A stretch of 64,000 bases of DNA from Ptychodera flava (Eukaryota > Hemichordata > Enteropneusta > Ptychoderidae), in NCBI RefSeq assembly GCF_041260155.1, contig NC_091947.1, positions 35,288,032-35,352,031 on the forward strand, written 5' to 3'. Shown here in pieces: positions 36,301 to 46,180 of the stretch. Both the position numbers and the translations under genes were made by a program. How positions within the stretch are numbered: position 1 is the stretch's first letter; each line of letters opens with the position of its first letter. The notes beneath the pieces are model-generated. The model saw only the letters and a list, made by a program, of their open reading frames with translations, was not told where the DNA came from and made no database searches.

Positions 36301-39300
36301 CAAAATACATCAAAGATATGCTCAGATAGGACAGAATATATCAAAGATATGCTCAGATAGGACAGAATACATCAAAGATATGCTCAGATAGGACAGAATA
36401 CATCAAAGATATGCTCAGATAGGACAGAATACATCAAAGATATGCTCAGATAGGACAGAATACATCAAATATATGCTCAGATAGGACAGAATACATCAAA
36501 GATATGCTCAGATAGGACAGAATACATCAAAGATATGCTCAGATAGGACAGAATACATCAAAGATATGCTCAGATAGGACAGAATATATCAAAGATATGC
36601 TCAGATAGGACAGAATACATCAAAGATATGCTCAGATAGGACAGAATATATCAAAGATATGCTCAGATAGGACAGAATATATCAAAGATATGCTCAGATA
36701 GGACAGAATACATCAAAGATATGCTCAGATAGGACAGAATATATCAAAGATATGCTCAGATAGGACAGAATATATCAAAGATATGCTCAGATAGGACAGA
36801 ATATATCAAAGATATGCTCAGATAGGACAGAATACATCAAAGATATTCTGCAGATAGGACAGAATATATCAAAGATATGCTCAGATAGGACAGAATATAT
36901 CAAAGATATGCTCAGATAGGACAGAATATATCAAAGACTACCAAAACTTTAAAATACAAATAAGCTTATGGTCCGATTATGCTCCATGCGGAAAACATTT
37001 TCTTCAGAGTCCATTGAGGGACATCAACTTCGACATTCTTATTAATTTTAATTAGTCTGTATTGAAGTGTTTCATCTTATCCTATCTGCCGGCGGGACAG
37101 GTTAAGGTGGTTGGAAAGGCTATTTTTGCACCAATTCTTTCTCAGAGTTAATGTCAAGTTTCAAGTGTTAGAATCAAGATATTTAGTTCAATTTTCAGGA
37201 TAACTCCCTTAGTTAATATTTTCTCCAAAGAATATGAATATTGTGTATTGGCAGCCATGATTTTGAAATATGACACCAGTAAATATTAAAATTTAATTTT
37301 TCATATTTTTTTACATATTTGAATTTAATAATAATTGGATAGTATTTATATTACCAAATTAGTTATAAATATGTTGACACTATTTATTGTAAGATTTGTA
37401 TGGCAGGATTTGTAAATAAAATTTGTTTTTTATGATTTTACATGGGTTTATATATCAAAAAATTATTAAAAATTCTTTCAAATTTCAAAATGTGATTTTT
37501 CAAAGAGCACTTCAAATACAGGAAAATTGTGCCGTACAAATCTTATCTGTAACCTTGTTAATAGGCTGTAAAAATTCCATGTCCATATCTCATTTCCAAG
37601 TTGGATTAAATTGGTATACAATTATGTAGGAAAACTGTTATTCTGTCAAAAATGTTGAAAACAAGCCATATTTGCACCCTCTTTTGAAGTCATAGAGCAG
37701 TTTTTTTGGTTAATCTCACTTTTGACACCTCTTTGACACTCAAAGAATCTAAAAATGCATTTACAATATGAGTCACTCACTCTGAATGCCAGCATCGCCT
37801 TGTCAAACTTTCCTGAAAAACTGCAAATAATGACTTTCCCTTTTCAAATGTTTTTTTAAAAGCTAGGGGACCTTTACCATAGTTAATACACTAAGGACTC
37901 CCCAACTTCTTCTTATTTAGTCAGTTTTTCAGAAGTTTTAACAGGCTATAACTCTGCAATGCCTTTGTGCCCAAATGTCTAGTTTTTTTTATTCCACAGA
38001 GAATGTTGACTACTTTTATATTTTAATAGTTTTGATGAAATTTATAACTGACGCTCTAGCCTTTCCAACCACGTTAAACCATTCAAGTTAGATCGTAGGA
38101 TAAAGACCATATTAAATCTCAGAGCACCAACACCTTACAGAAACTCAGACCCCATCCATACAAGGTTATGTATTTTGTATATGGTGCCTTAACCAGGTGT
38201 ATGTGTGTCCTACCCGGCAAGTATATACGGCGTGCTGCACCTCACCAATACAAGTGGCTGTTTATGATGCGTCATCCGAGATTGTCAAAGTATGCCACAG
38301 GATCATACGAAACTTTTGAACAAAATTTTGTAGATTACCTGCAGACTACAACAATTGTCTCGGGTCCTATAGTATAGGTAAAGGCTAGCTCTGCATGTGC
38401 TATGTCAGTAAAACATAATGTAGTACCCCTTGTTCACAGAAGCATGGAGAAAGTGAACCAGTGCTTTTAAACTCGAAATTCAGTTGTCATAGTTCAGGCT
38501 AAAAAGCTTGCAAAAGTATTTGTTTGATGCTGAAAAAGATCTGGCCATCATAGAACCACCTAAGACAGGTTTTTGCATCGTCGACGCTTTTTGAGTCGTG
38601 TAGTACACAGCACGTTGTGTTTGAACTTTTTGGTAAATATCATCTTTGACGTATTTTGTCCTATTTCAGCTCGAAAAAATGCCATTCACTCTGCGGAACT
38701 CACGTTTTGTGTAAATCTCTCAAAAAGAGAATGTCCAACCTGCATTGAAGAATTCGACGCACTGTATGCTGAACAGCAATTTACTACATACTCTATATAT
38801 ATTAACGAGTTAAATTTCGTCTGTAGTAAAAATACAGAACATTACACAGCGTGCAAATGTGATAACATTTCGTTCCAGTACAAATTTGGTCTATAATTTC
38901 GTTTAAAAATGTAAATTATTGTGAGCTTGAATGCTATCTCATTCTTATACCTAAACTTCTTAACACACGAACCTTTACTACTGTCGTTAGTTACAGAATT
39001 GCCATGTGAGCAAATGACATATTCGGATAATGCGTGTATATTTTGCCATAGTTTTCAAATACAGACTTTACTCCTGAACTACTTTGTTTTAGACACTAAA
39101 TTGTTCAGCCTCTAAGTAATTATTAATCAATCGGATGATGAAATGAAAGCAAATGCTAACTTACGTTCAGTTTGTCGACCTGCATCACTATTGGTAACAT
39201 TGATGTCCATCTTAGGTTGTCGAGTAAAACTCATGGCTGCCACAACAAGAGCCACCACCGCAATAATAGCGATGACAACCAATGTCACATGTTGCGACTT

Positions 39301-39402
39301 CGGGGAACTGCCTGAAGAATCACTGGTGGCCATCTTCTCTTTATCGCTGTGAAAATTGACTGAATTGTCACCGACTGAATAAGTTTCACTTCGCTCTGCC
39401 AT
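27101..39402 (-). CDS. Gene A: type II membrane protein with SBP_bac_3 (periplasmic amino-acid-binding-like) ectodomain
   Basis: Seven exons on the minus strand: 39402-39165, 35816-35735, 35006-34957, 34788-34660, 34287-34088, 33712-33635, 27308-27101. All have GT/AG borders and the phases agree throughout, giving 328 residues before an unidentified last exon. Residues 1-37 are hydrophilic, 38-58 form one membrane segment (LVVIAIIAVVALVVAAM), and N68-V-T is a glycosylation sequon, so the C-terminal part should be outside the cell. Residues about 92-328 read as a solute-binding protein family 3 domain: RIWTFAIGHDG, GGLRGFHVDLVNAV, WFATYERLRTVAFTDPF, KTIAIFDGWASDEYC, EEVDAAFINVNMF, MMMRKDNTLASWWNPAF, LKETGQYRSIC. 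No channel segments split the two lobes, unlike ionotropic glutamate receptors. Arg174 (in TYER) matches the arginine that binds ligand carboxylate. Ligand and role are unknown. Confidence 0.85.
27352..27381. repeat. (TC)n tract, left flank of the Tx1 LINE
   Basis: About 15 TC units directly before the LINE start. A matching tract follows its 3' end (33336-33379), and a (TC)n tract stands at the same intron position in gene C (56471-56518). Confidence 0.95.
27595..29085 (+). CDS. Tx1-LINE ORF1, gag-like protein with CCHC zinc knuckle
   Basis: I take the ATG at 27595 (MAAATPTHDSESD) as the start, because the longer frame to 27577 has no ATG. The product is 496 residues. It has a conserved N-terminal region with a likely RNA-binding fold (residues about 90-185), then one zinc knuckle CFQCGSPGHIRKNC at about residues 186-199, and a long acidic, Ser/Thr/Asn-rich tail with SDEDE and DSDSDSDES runs. 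The frame is open throughout. Such proteins coat the LINE RNA in a ribonucleoprotein. It belongs to the mobile element, not to the host gene in which it lies. Confidence 0.85.
   Translation: MAAATPTHDSESDVDWKLSKLSMKNSLKFDNLDGVTLDDFVESVAKIVNPEDILAASRMNKAVVVFLKTVSQVTQVCTSGVHVNDLFVQPTPMIQPATRVIISNVPPFIPNAFLCEQLRRYGKVLNNSFRHISLGCRNPDLKHVKSFRRQVYIVLKPTFKDCNGVLQLLYEGKFYPVYISTEPLKCFQCGSPGHIRKNCPAKNDISNSKNSSNSEQNSTESDKERIIVDRNDTPNLLTESEAQDPSSQRRDEIIDKATTEANLNRQHTTGEQENTTTPVLTSNINSTANNENIVNETAEETIDAIATLDTDVPMTSQNNTQSDQPIEPIKRTIDSVDEDSDEDEKSHSQSKFQAISDTEDEPLDSPFKYRQIATKFSDTTNIACNEAASINETAATGEEINDSIECNANIIPNSGRFSILTTTSSDDSDSDSDESSHNLTLESEIQTDELSQCNTLPSQKKLALFLDNIKTKKNHVERCREFCPDFNNLLKLCHLL
29250..33048 (+). 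pseudogene. Tx1-LINE ORF2: endonuclease and reverse transcriptase, frameshifted
   Basis: The start codon is not certain. Endonuclease motifs are SSNTRGCRDALKR near 29270, FFLQETHT near 29360, ILGGDFNCTLD near 29670 and YSDHNIIQI near 29940. The reverse-transcriptase part is a long open frame (30137-32671) with NKAPGIDGIPAEFYK, NWRPVSILCADYKILTKAL, SIDQEKAFDRVHHDY, GRGIRQGCALSGQLY and the catalytic YADD near 31345. A Cys/His cluster (CLHC, FHMIIEC) follows near 32720-32770. The frame changes near 29550, 30135 and 32600, so three lesions separate four open stretches. Long intact runs between them suggest a fairly recent insertion. Confidence 0.9.
33336..33379. repeat. (TC)n tract, right flank of the Tx1 LINE
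   Basis: Pure CT repeat directly after the A-rich LINE end. The sequence beyond (GTGCACAAAGGAAATCGAAA near 33399) matches gene C just after its own (TC)n tract near 56547, which proves that both flanks belong to one original intron. Confidence 0.95.
36102..36937. repeat. 31-bp minisatellite, about 27 copies
   Basis: The unit reads TGCTCAGATAGGACAGAATA followed by CATCAAAGATA, with C/T variation at one site and a few other variants; one unit near 36845 is irregular. It lies in intron 1 of gene A. At the matching place in gene C (61448-61466) there is only one diverged unit (ACTGAGATAGGACAAACG), so the array expanded in gene A after duplication. Confidence 0.95.
37106..38073. mobile_element. 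Non-autonomous DNA transposon with TTAA target
   Basis: Ends are short inverted repeats: GGTGGTTGGAAAGGCT at 37106 and AGCCTTTCCAACCACG ending at 38073, each flanked by TTAA (37102-37105 and 38074-38077). It is 968 bp, AT-rich and non-coding. It lies in intron 1 of gene A and is absent from the matching intron of gene C. A TTAA target suggests a Kolobok- or piggyBac-type parent. It is a different family from the element at 12003-13343. Confidence 0.75.
38078..39164 (-). other. Gene A intron 1, part next to exon 1
   Basis: This stretch is paralogous to about 61470-62431 in gene C, with shared blocks such as GTTATGTATTTTGTA and ATCAATCGGATGATGAAATG. It is intron; the short open frames in it are not conserved between the copies. 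Confidence 0.75.
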
Positions 39403-39600
39403 TCGCTAACCTATCGGAGGATTAAACGGCAGAAAAGGTGAAAATAAAGAAGCATTCACCAATTTCGCAAAATCATCAAAAACATGTTTTGAAGGCCGAT
39501 ATACCGATTTTACTTATTTTTGACCTTGACCTAAAATCTTGAGAGGAAAGTAGAGCCGTTCGTAACTGCCCTTCCACTGGCATATACGGAAAATATGCCC
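39403..39600 (-). promoter_or_regulatory. Gene A 5' untranslated and proximal promoter region
   Basis: The first roughly 45 bases upstream of the ATG are nearly identical to those of gene C (62670-62715), including CCTATCGGAGGATTAAACGG on the plus strand, and then the copies diverge. That pattern suggests a shared 5' untranslated region. No TATA box was recognised. Confidence 0.45.
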
Positions 39601-39618
39601 TCCGACTGAATTTTTGAT

Positions 39619-39946
39619 GCCCACTGCCCTCCAGTACCTATGGTCTGTCCGCTCCCCACTGCCCTCCAGTACCTATGGTCTGTCCGCTCCCCACTGCCCT
39701 CCAGTACCTATGGTCTGTCCCCTCCCCACTGCCCTCCAGTACCTATGGTCTGTCCGCTCCCCACTGCCCTCCAGTATACCTATGGTCTGTCCGCTCCCCA
39801 CTGCCCTCCAGTACCTATGGTCTGTCCGGCCCCACTGCCCTCCAGTATCTATGGTCTGTCCGCTCCCCACTGCCCTCCAGTATCTATGGTTTGTCCGCTC
39901 CCCACTGCCCTCCAGTACCTATAGTCTGTCTGCTCCCCACTGCCCT
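39619..39946. repeat. 35-bp tandem repeat (VNTR), nine to ten copies
   Basis: The unit reads GCTCCCCACTGCCCTCCAGT plus ACCTATGGTCTGTCC. Because 35 is not a multiple of three, all three plus-strand frames are open through it and give repetitive peptides; they are not genes. The array lies about 0.2 kb upstream of the gene A start codon. It is absent at gene C. Confidence 0.95.
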
Positions 39947-40060
39947 CTCCCTACTATTGAAATCCCCAATTGGCCACTAGATGCCCACTAGACAACATTT
40001 TTTGCATGATCAGTGCTTAAGTCACAATATTCAGCAACCAAACAATGTCAATACATTTTT

Positions 40061-41008
40061 AGCTCCGCTGTCAGTGACGCGGAGCTTATCAAATAGGTTG
40101 ATTTTCCTCCGTCGTCAGTCGTCGTCGTCGTCGTCTGTCGTCCGTCAACAATTGCCTTCTGCTCTGAAACCGCAAGTTGAATTGCTTTGAAATTTTTTAT
40201 GCAGTTCACTTGGGGTGACCTCACTTAAGTTTGTTCAAATCGTGGTGAAATTTGCATATTTGTATTTTTGGAGCATTTTTTGGTGTTTTCGGTAAAAAAA
40301 TCTTCTTCTCTGAAACCGCTTGTCCGATTGCTTTGAAATTTGATATGCAGTTTACTTAGGGTGACTTCAGTCAGATTTGGTCAAATCGTGGTGAAATTTG
40401 CATATTTGTAATTTTAAGGCAATTTTTGTCATTTTTGGTAAAAATATCTTTAAAAATCTTCTTCTTCAAAACTACCAGTCAGATAGCTTTGATATTTGGT
40501 ACATATGTCCCTTGGGATAATCTATTTCAGATTTGTTCAATTTGTGCAGAAATATGCAAATTTGCATTTTTAAGGCAATTTTTGCCATTTTTAGTCAAAA
40601 AATGTATTTTTGGGGCAATTTTGGCCATTTTTGGTCAAAAAATGTGTTTCTCAAAAAGTACTGGTCTAACAGCTTTAAAATTTGGTATACAGGTTTCTAT
40701 AGATGAAAAAAATTTGATCTTTTGAAATTATGATGAAATCTGCAATTTTTATTTTTGGGGGCAATTGTTGCCATTTTTGGTCAGAAAATTTTGTTCTCAA
40801 AAAACTACTCATCAGATAGCTTTGGTTGACATGTTCTTAGGGATGATCCGCTGTGATATATTCAAAGTATGATGAAATCTTCAATTGTGTATTTTTGCAG
40901 CTATTTTTGCCACTTTTTCTGGCCACTGCATTAAGCTATCAAAGATTTCCACCTCCTTCATCAACATGTGTCAAAAATAGTTATTCTCTACATAAACACA
41001 GCGGAGCT
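40061..41008 (+). mobile_element. Hairpin-ended tandem-repeat element (pearl/HINE-like), AGCTCCGC family
   Basis: A perfect hairpin (AGCTCCGC, 10-base loop, GCGGAGCT at 40061-40086) is followed by a (GTC)n tract at about 40110-40150 and then imperfect core repeats of about 140 bp, each with CTCTGAAACCGC, GCTTTGAAATTTG and AATTTGCATATTTGTA. The element ends with ACAGCGGAGCT at 40998-41008, the complement of the start. It has the same layout as the elements at 23261 and 58436 but its own terminal sequence. Confidence 0.65.
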
Positions 41009-42832
41009 ATATCGGCCGCTAGGTCGCTTGTGTTAAAAACAGTTCTCAGTTTGCCAAAGATTGAAGACCAAAGAATATGCAGGAATGGAAAATCTGTGAC
41101 CATCTTGTGTCATTTCTCCAGCTGACAGCTTTTAATAAAAAGCTTAAATATGGTACGATTAAATGTCAAAATGCTTATTGCACTGAAGTCAATGAAAAAC
41201 GTATATTTCTGTGATCATACAGAATGAATTCACAACAGTTCAGTTTTGTCCTAGATCCTGTGAAAAATTTGAGAAATTGATGTTTGCAATGGTGCAGTCT
41301 GGTGAAAGCCGAGATGTATTTTCAATTTGTCTTTTACCAGTAAAATTGTCGGAACACCCTAAGGGGGAGCGCATGAGAGGAGGGTATCCCCCTCTCGCAT
41401 CGAAATTTTAAGAAATTGATGTGTGCAATGGTGCAATGTAAGAGGTGTTTCAATTTATTTCGCACAAAAATTGAGTAAATCCCCTTCTTCCTCTCCACAT
41501 TTTGAGCAACCTCCACCCTTGAAGTTTTCAATTTTTGAGTGACCCCCACACATTCCTCCAACTCCCCCTGGCCGTAAATAATGACGGCTCCCTAAAGCAG
41601 ACATGAACATACGCTTTCACAACAGTGAACACCCTTCTTTTAAACAGAAAAATATGGAAAGGAGCACCAAGAGTCAATTATAGTCTCCTGCTTTAGCCAG
41701 TTGTGTAAATTAGCTTTGATTCCTTGCACTGTTACGAAAGACAACAAAGGTAAAGAAATTTTGAGACATCCGAAGATGGAAAATTCTGAGTTAGTCTTCT
41801 TTGAACTGACAATATCCATATCTGACGAAGAGGGGATCAGCAATAAATACCAAGTATTAACTAATGAAACTGAAATAACCAATGTATGTTTTGGTTATTA
41901 AACTCGACCTGCCAAGCAAGTTGTGACTAGACACTACAAGATGAGGGTAAGATTGGCTACCTTGACATCAATGGGAGAAAAATTATATAAAAGGCCGATC
42001 AAGTGATGTGATATGTAGACAGCTAATTTTCACCTTGTGAAATGCACTCCCATTTAAATTTCTTCTAATCAAATCACCATTTATGTTAGAAAGCGAAAGA
42101 CTATTATTGGTTGTGAGTTTTTAGTCAGAGGTACAGTTCAGTTTCACAGGTATAAAATCACCACCAAACAACTAGCAAACTTCAAATTCTGTCATACACT
42201 CAAGAGACGGTAGCTGTATGTGCAACTGAGCCGATAAATTGTCTAGAATGAAAAGAATTTTCTTTCTGGTGCAAGGCAGTGTCAATATATTTCATGATAA
42301 CTTGAAAAAGAGTAAAACATCAGGGCATAATGGTCACGACAAATTTTCGCGTCGCTCGACTTCCCCTCTTATTTTTCTGGAGGCAAAAAAATGCTTCAAA
42401 ATGTTACAGAATGCTCCGACAGAGTTTCTTAATGGGGGGAAATGACCCGTGAAAGAATGCTGACATCCATTCGTTGTAATATTTCAAATGTTCGTGTACC
42501 CTAGTTGGTGCAAAGCACACTCCAGAGAGGGGCACTGTTGCGCTGGACGTCGAGCGCCAGAAAGAGCTATCACTATAGGTACACGATGAAAGTATGTTTT
42601 CCTTTCCTATCCTCCTTTACAGAGGAGTTCGACCTCATTGTAAGGACAAAAGTAAACAACGCACAATTTTGAAGGTGCTAGTATATTCACTTATATCAAA
42701 ACGTACTTATTAAATTACACATTTGTACTGTGACAGCCACTATAGCACACTTGCAGAAACTGAAATTTTGCCGTACGTGTAGTTAGCATGCACAAAGTAA
42801 CTCACGCGAGTGTTCGCAATCAAGACTGTTTT
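41009..42832. other. Intergenic region, no gene recognised
   Basis: About 1.8 kb with short open frames (up to about 80 codons) that show no domain. A short GGGGGAG/CTCCCCC-like foldback occurs near 41360-41400. I see nothing else. Confidence 0.5.
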
Positions 42833-42907
42833 TGCTGCGGATCCGTAGCCCTGCCTCTCCCATGACTGTTTACAGTCGGGGAATGGCAGGGCTACAGATC
42901 CGCAGCA
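42833..42907. repeat. Long perfect-arm hairpin
   Basis: TGCTGCGGATCCGTAGCCCTGCC at one side pairs with GGCAGGGCTACAGATCCGCAGCA at the other with one mismatch, giving arms of about 23 bp around a 29-base loop that contains a smaller foldback. It lies just outside the inverted-repeat element at 42921. It could be a relic of another foldback element; I could not name a family. Confidence 0.6.
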
Positions 42908-42920
42908 AGATTGTTTGTTA

Positions 42921-43133
42921 AACACGATATTGGAACTAATTGGTATAATTGGATGGTAAAGTAAGGTCGTTTTAACCTGCAAATGTAAGCTCATCTACTT
43001 TTCTTTTTAGTTACACACTTGTTTTCATGAGTAATTTGTAATATTACAACATTCAGCTATATGGCATCTAAAACTTTTGAGAAATTTGAAAAATATGTTT
43101 ATCCAATTATCCCAAAGTAGTTCCAATCGTGTA
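42921..43133. mobile_element. Second copy of the small inverted-repeat transposon, without rRNA
   Basis: Read on the minus strand it begins ACGATTGGAACTACTTTGGG and ends with a related inverted repeat near 42925, and it shares the interior block GCTGAATGTTGTAATATTAC with the element at 25188. The middle holds ordinary AT-rich sequence in place of the rRNA fragment. The copy is about 210 bp. Confidence 0.7.
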
Positions 43134-43151
43134 GTTAGCTTTCAGCCATGT

Positions 43152-43330
43152 TTAGTGCTCCAATGCTACACCCTCCTGTAACATTGTCTTGGACCTAAAA
43201 TACGTTCTGTTTGTTATGGGAGAAAGTTGAGGTATTTTGAAACGGTGTTGGCCCCAGTCGCTTTGCTTTTCTGGGCAGCAGTTTCTCTCAGGCCAAGCCA
43301 ATGCGTTCACGCCATAATCTACGCAACAGC
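43152..43330 (-). CDS. Speculative last exon of gene C
   Basis: After an AG at 43331-43332 (TTAGTTGTAG on the minus strand) a frame stays open for 59 codons to a TAA at 43152. Its phase would fit the phase-1 end of exon 7 and would read GCCVDYGVNALAWPERNCC after the join. Against it: the polypyrimidine tract is weak, I find no matching sequence downstream of gene A, and solute-binding domains normally end close to exon 7. I list it only as a candidate. Confidence 0.15.
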
Positions 43331-44274
43331 CTACAACTAACCATGGACACACCACAGACTAACTTCTCTTTCGATAATTTTATGTCCACAGACTTGGAGC
43401 AAGTCTAAGCCGTCTCCTGTAGCTACTTAAACTTCTTGGATGAAAGACTTGTAAAAGACCAGTCATGAACTTACCAAGTAACCTGTTCCTGCAGTGGAGG
43501 TACCGTAATACTGAAGCAGTGATGCTTGTTGTTTGCTTAGGACTTGTGTACACGAAATTATTACCTCTTTTAAACTTTCACCCTATACTGTCGTGGTATG
43601 TCCATGCCAGTATTCACCTCAGGCAAGGCCCTCATTTATGTAAATTGCGACACTAGGCATATGGAACGTTGACATACGTAGCGTATATCTATGTAGAACA
43701 AGAGTACACGTGATGCAGATATTTGCACTTGACAGTATATGTGTGTATATTGTTGTATGTTAAGCATTTTGTCTTGTGTAAGTAGCGCTTGTATCCTTAG
43801 ATCAAGGTCAACTTGCGTCTATTGTGTCCTCTTCATTGCGTGCAGCCTAATGAAAGGCGTCCGTCTCAATAAATGCCTCTCGCACAAGTGAATGTTTGAA
43901 ATGCTCTTCAACACTTTGTAAATCATTTCTATGAAATACATTTAAAACTGACAATAAAATAGGGCCTTTCACTGCGGCAAAATATCAAAGAACTCTATTA
44001 CTGTTTCTGTAGGGTGTAGGTTACAATGCCTCACAACAACGAGATGTGGATTCTCCGATGTGATGCAAATGACTTTTACATTTTTTATTCGAACATAGCA
44101 TGCCGCACACCAGAGATATCATATCTGAGCAAAGTTTCATTCGAGGATTTTTGCTCAGCCAATTTACTCTCCGGTGCGGGCAATTTTTAGTAAGTTTTCC
44201 TTTCATTCAGTTGAGCAAACTATCCAACGTGTTTGCCGGAGTTTTCCACTATCTCGTACCCGCGTCTTTCAGTT
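43331..44274. other. Spacer, no gene recognised
   Basis: No domain-bearing frame or element end was recognised in this stretch. The frames at 43465-43656 (plus) and 44021-44206 (minus) are unsupported. Confidence 0.45.
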
Positions 44275-44604
44275 GAACTTTGGTCTAATTATCCTGCACT
44301 ATATGACGTAATGCATCCAGACTTTAAGAACGGTAACAAAACAAATAATAAACTTGGAAAAATTCGGGCGGAACTTTAAAAAAAAGTAAAAAATTGAAGT
44401 CCATCAAAACTCCAGTGTTGTGCAACCTATCTTGCCTGCCATCTATCTGGACACTGCTCATTTGCATACAGACATATGACTTGTTCGGTAACGAGCATGT
44501 TTTATAATGCCGACAGAGGATGGATCATAGCTATATCTACCTGGAAACTTAATTCCATGTGGGTTATTTCAATCATATAGCGCAGGATAATTGGACCAAA
44601 GTTC
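44275..44604. mobile_element. Inverted-repeat (MITE-like) element
   Basis: GAACTTTGGTCTAATTATCC at 44275 and its reverse complement GGATAATTGGACCAAAGTTC ending at 44604 form arms of about 32 bp with two or three mismatches. The interior is AT-rich and non-coding. Family unknown. Confidence 0.65.
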
Positions 44605-45179
44605 CACCGACTTAAACTCCAAGATTGCATCATTTTATAACCACCACTTTCGCCGGGAGTGTCCGTTTTGTACTGTCACCTGATTTCCTAGCATGCACTC
44701 AGGAAAAAGCAGAACATTATGCGAACTTGATCCCTTGTAATTTGACTTGCAAAGCTATATATTGGAAACATTTTGAGCTCTCCGACAGTCTAAACATTTA
44801 GTTTAGTTTAATCAATACACAACACTGTTCCAGGCATGTGACCCACGGAGGAAAAAGACAGGATTAGGGAAAGAAAAACGATATCCCGGTTACTCCTACC
44901 AATAGTTAATGACGTTGTACAACGTTTTCCGTTATGTACATCAACTGACATTTCTTTAAATTCTTTGTGTTAACTACAATCCTGTATTATATTATGTGCT
45001 TTAAGAATAAAATCTAAGCCAATCAAGAATTTATCTCAAAAGCGGTATTGTGGAAATATGACGGTAAGTAAATAAATAAACAAATAGATGAATACAAATA
45101 AACAAATAACTACATAATAAATTAATATTTACACTGCTGACAGTCTGAGTAGACTGTCTCTAATGGTTTTTTGACTTAC

Positions 45180-45387
45180 CATGGTTATCGTCCACTGACT
45201 CACAGATTGTCCTGTACTGGCCAGTTTCTTTCAATCGTGCAAATGCTTGATTCCACCAGCTAGCAAGAGTGTTATCTTTACACATCATCATTGAACCACC
45301 GGTCAGCATACAGTTATCGAAGTCATCAGACACTTTTTGTACTTCGTTCTGGGTGAACATGTTGACATTGACAAATGCTGCATCTAC
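45180..45387 (-). CDS. Extra exon 7 of the solute-binding-protein family (exon 7B)
   Basis: A 208-bp open exon with a GTAG acceptor border and a GTAAGTC donor, phase 0 in and phase 1 out, exactly like exon 7 of genes A and C. It encodes VDAAFVNVNMFTQNEVQKV, then DDFDNCMLTGGSMMMCKDNT, LASWWNQAFARLKETGQYR and TICESVDDNH, the C-terminal lobe of the binding domain. No other exons of a third gene were found around it. Because exon 7 is not a multiple of three, it cannot be spliced after exon 7 of gene C without breaking the frame, so it is either a mutually exclusive alternative exon or a relic. The open frame and intact splice sites favour use. Confidence 0.65.
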
Positions 45388-45452
45388 CTACGATGTAAAT
45401 TAACATCAAAATGGTGGGCAGTATTTGTCCCTGTCTAGTGTGATAGCCTGTT

Positions 45453-45456
<4 letters not shown>

Positions 45457-45498
<42 letters not shown>
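45457..45498. repeat. (TC)n tract upstream of exon 7B
   Basis: Pure CT repeat at the same distance from exon 7B as the (TC)n tracts next to exon 7 of genes A and C, so the tract predates the duplications. Confidence 0.95.
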
Positions 45499-45500
<2 letters not shown>

Positions 45501-46180
45501 AATTTCTCCATTTTTCAGTGAGCACAGCAACATGAATAGTTACTTCTAGTAAACAAAAATAATAATTTGTAAAGATGGCGACTCTGTCCTTTAATCTGTT
45601 TTTAGATGTATCAATTTATTAACAGGACTTGCTTTCCCGTACCTTACACTAGAGAAAGGAGTAATCTGACATCGTCTATGTACAAAACTTAGTACTTTTA
45701 TTCAAAAGATTAGCGGTCAGTTGTTTCACGTTAAACTACAAAGACTTTGAAATAAAATCTACTCTTAATTACACTGTGATTCTCTTATGACGATTTCTGA
45801 GACTATAAATTTGGGGATTCTGAAAGGTTATACTGACTTTAAGATGCAATGATAATTAATTATCTGTTATTTATTTTAAAGGATGTTTCTCTAATCGATC
45901 TTCAATGTCAAGTCATATGTTGCGGGAAATAAACAAAAAATAGCGTCAATGACACTGTAGCTCCCATCCTGGACTATTAGTGTTTGTTCTCTGGTCAGAT
46001 ATTTGAACATGTGTTAAAGGGATAAAGTGCATGAAGTGAAAATACTTAAATGTAATGTACCGGAGACAGTGAAATATGTTTAATGTATTTATTCAGAATA
46101 TAAAATGGAAAAAATAAAGAATTAGATATATCGAATACTGTGATACAACCATTAACTCAACAAGTCATTTCCAATGACAT

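Noticed and set aside
36102-36937. CRISPR-like array
   Set aside because: The units are contiguous 31-bp copies with no unique spacers, in an animal intron. It is a minisatellite.
27101-39402. Ionotropic glutamate receptor fragment
   Set aside because: The ligand-binding lobes are continuous with no pore segments between them, and the protein has a single N-terminal membrane segment. The shared fold explains the resemblance.
39614-39991. Proline-rich repeat proteins in three frames
   Set aside because: All frames are open only because the 35-bp unit lacks stops; there is no start context, no conservation and no counterpart at gene C.
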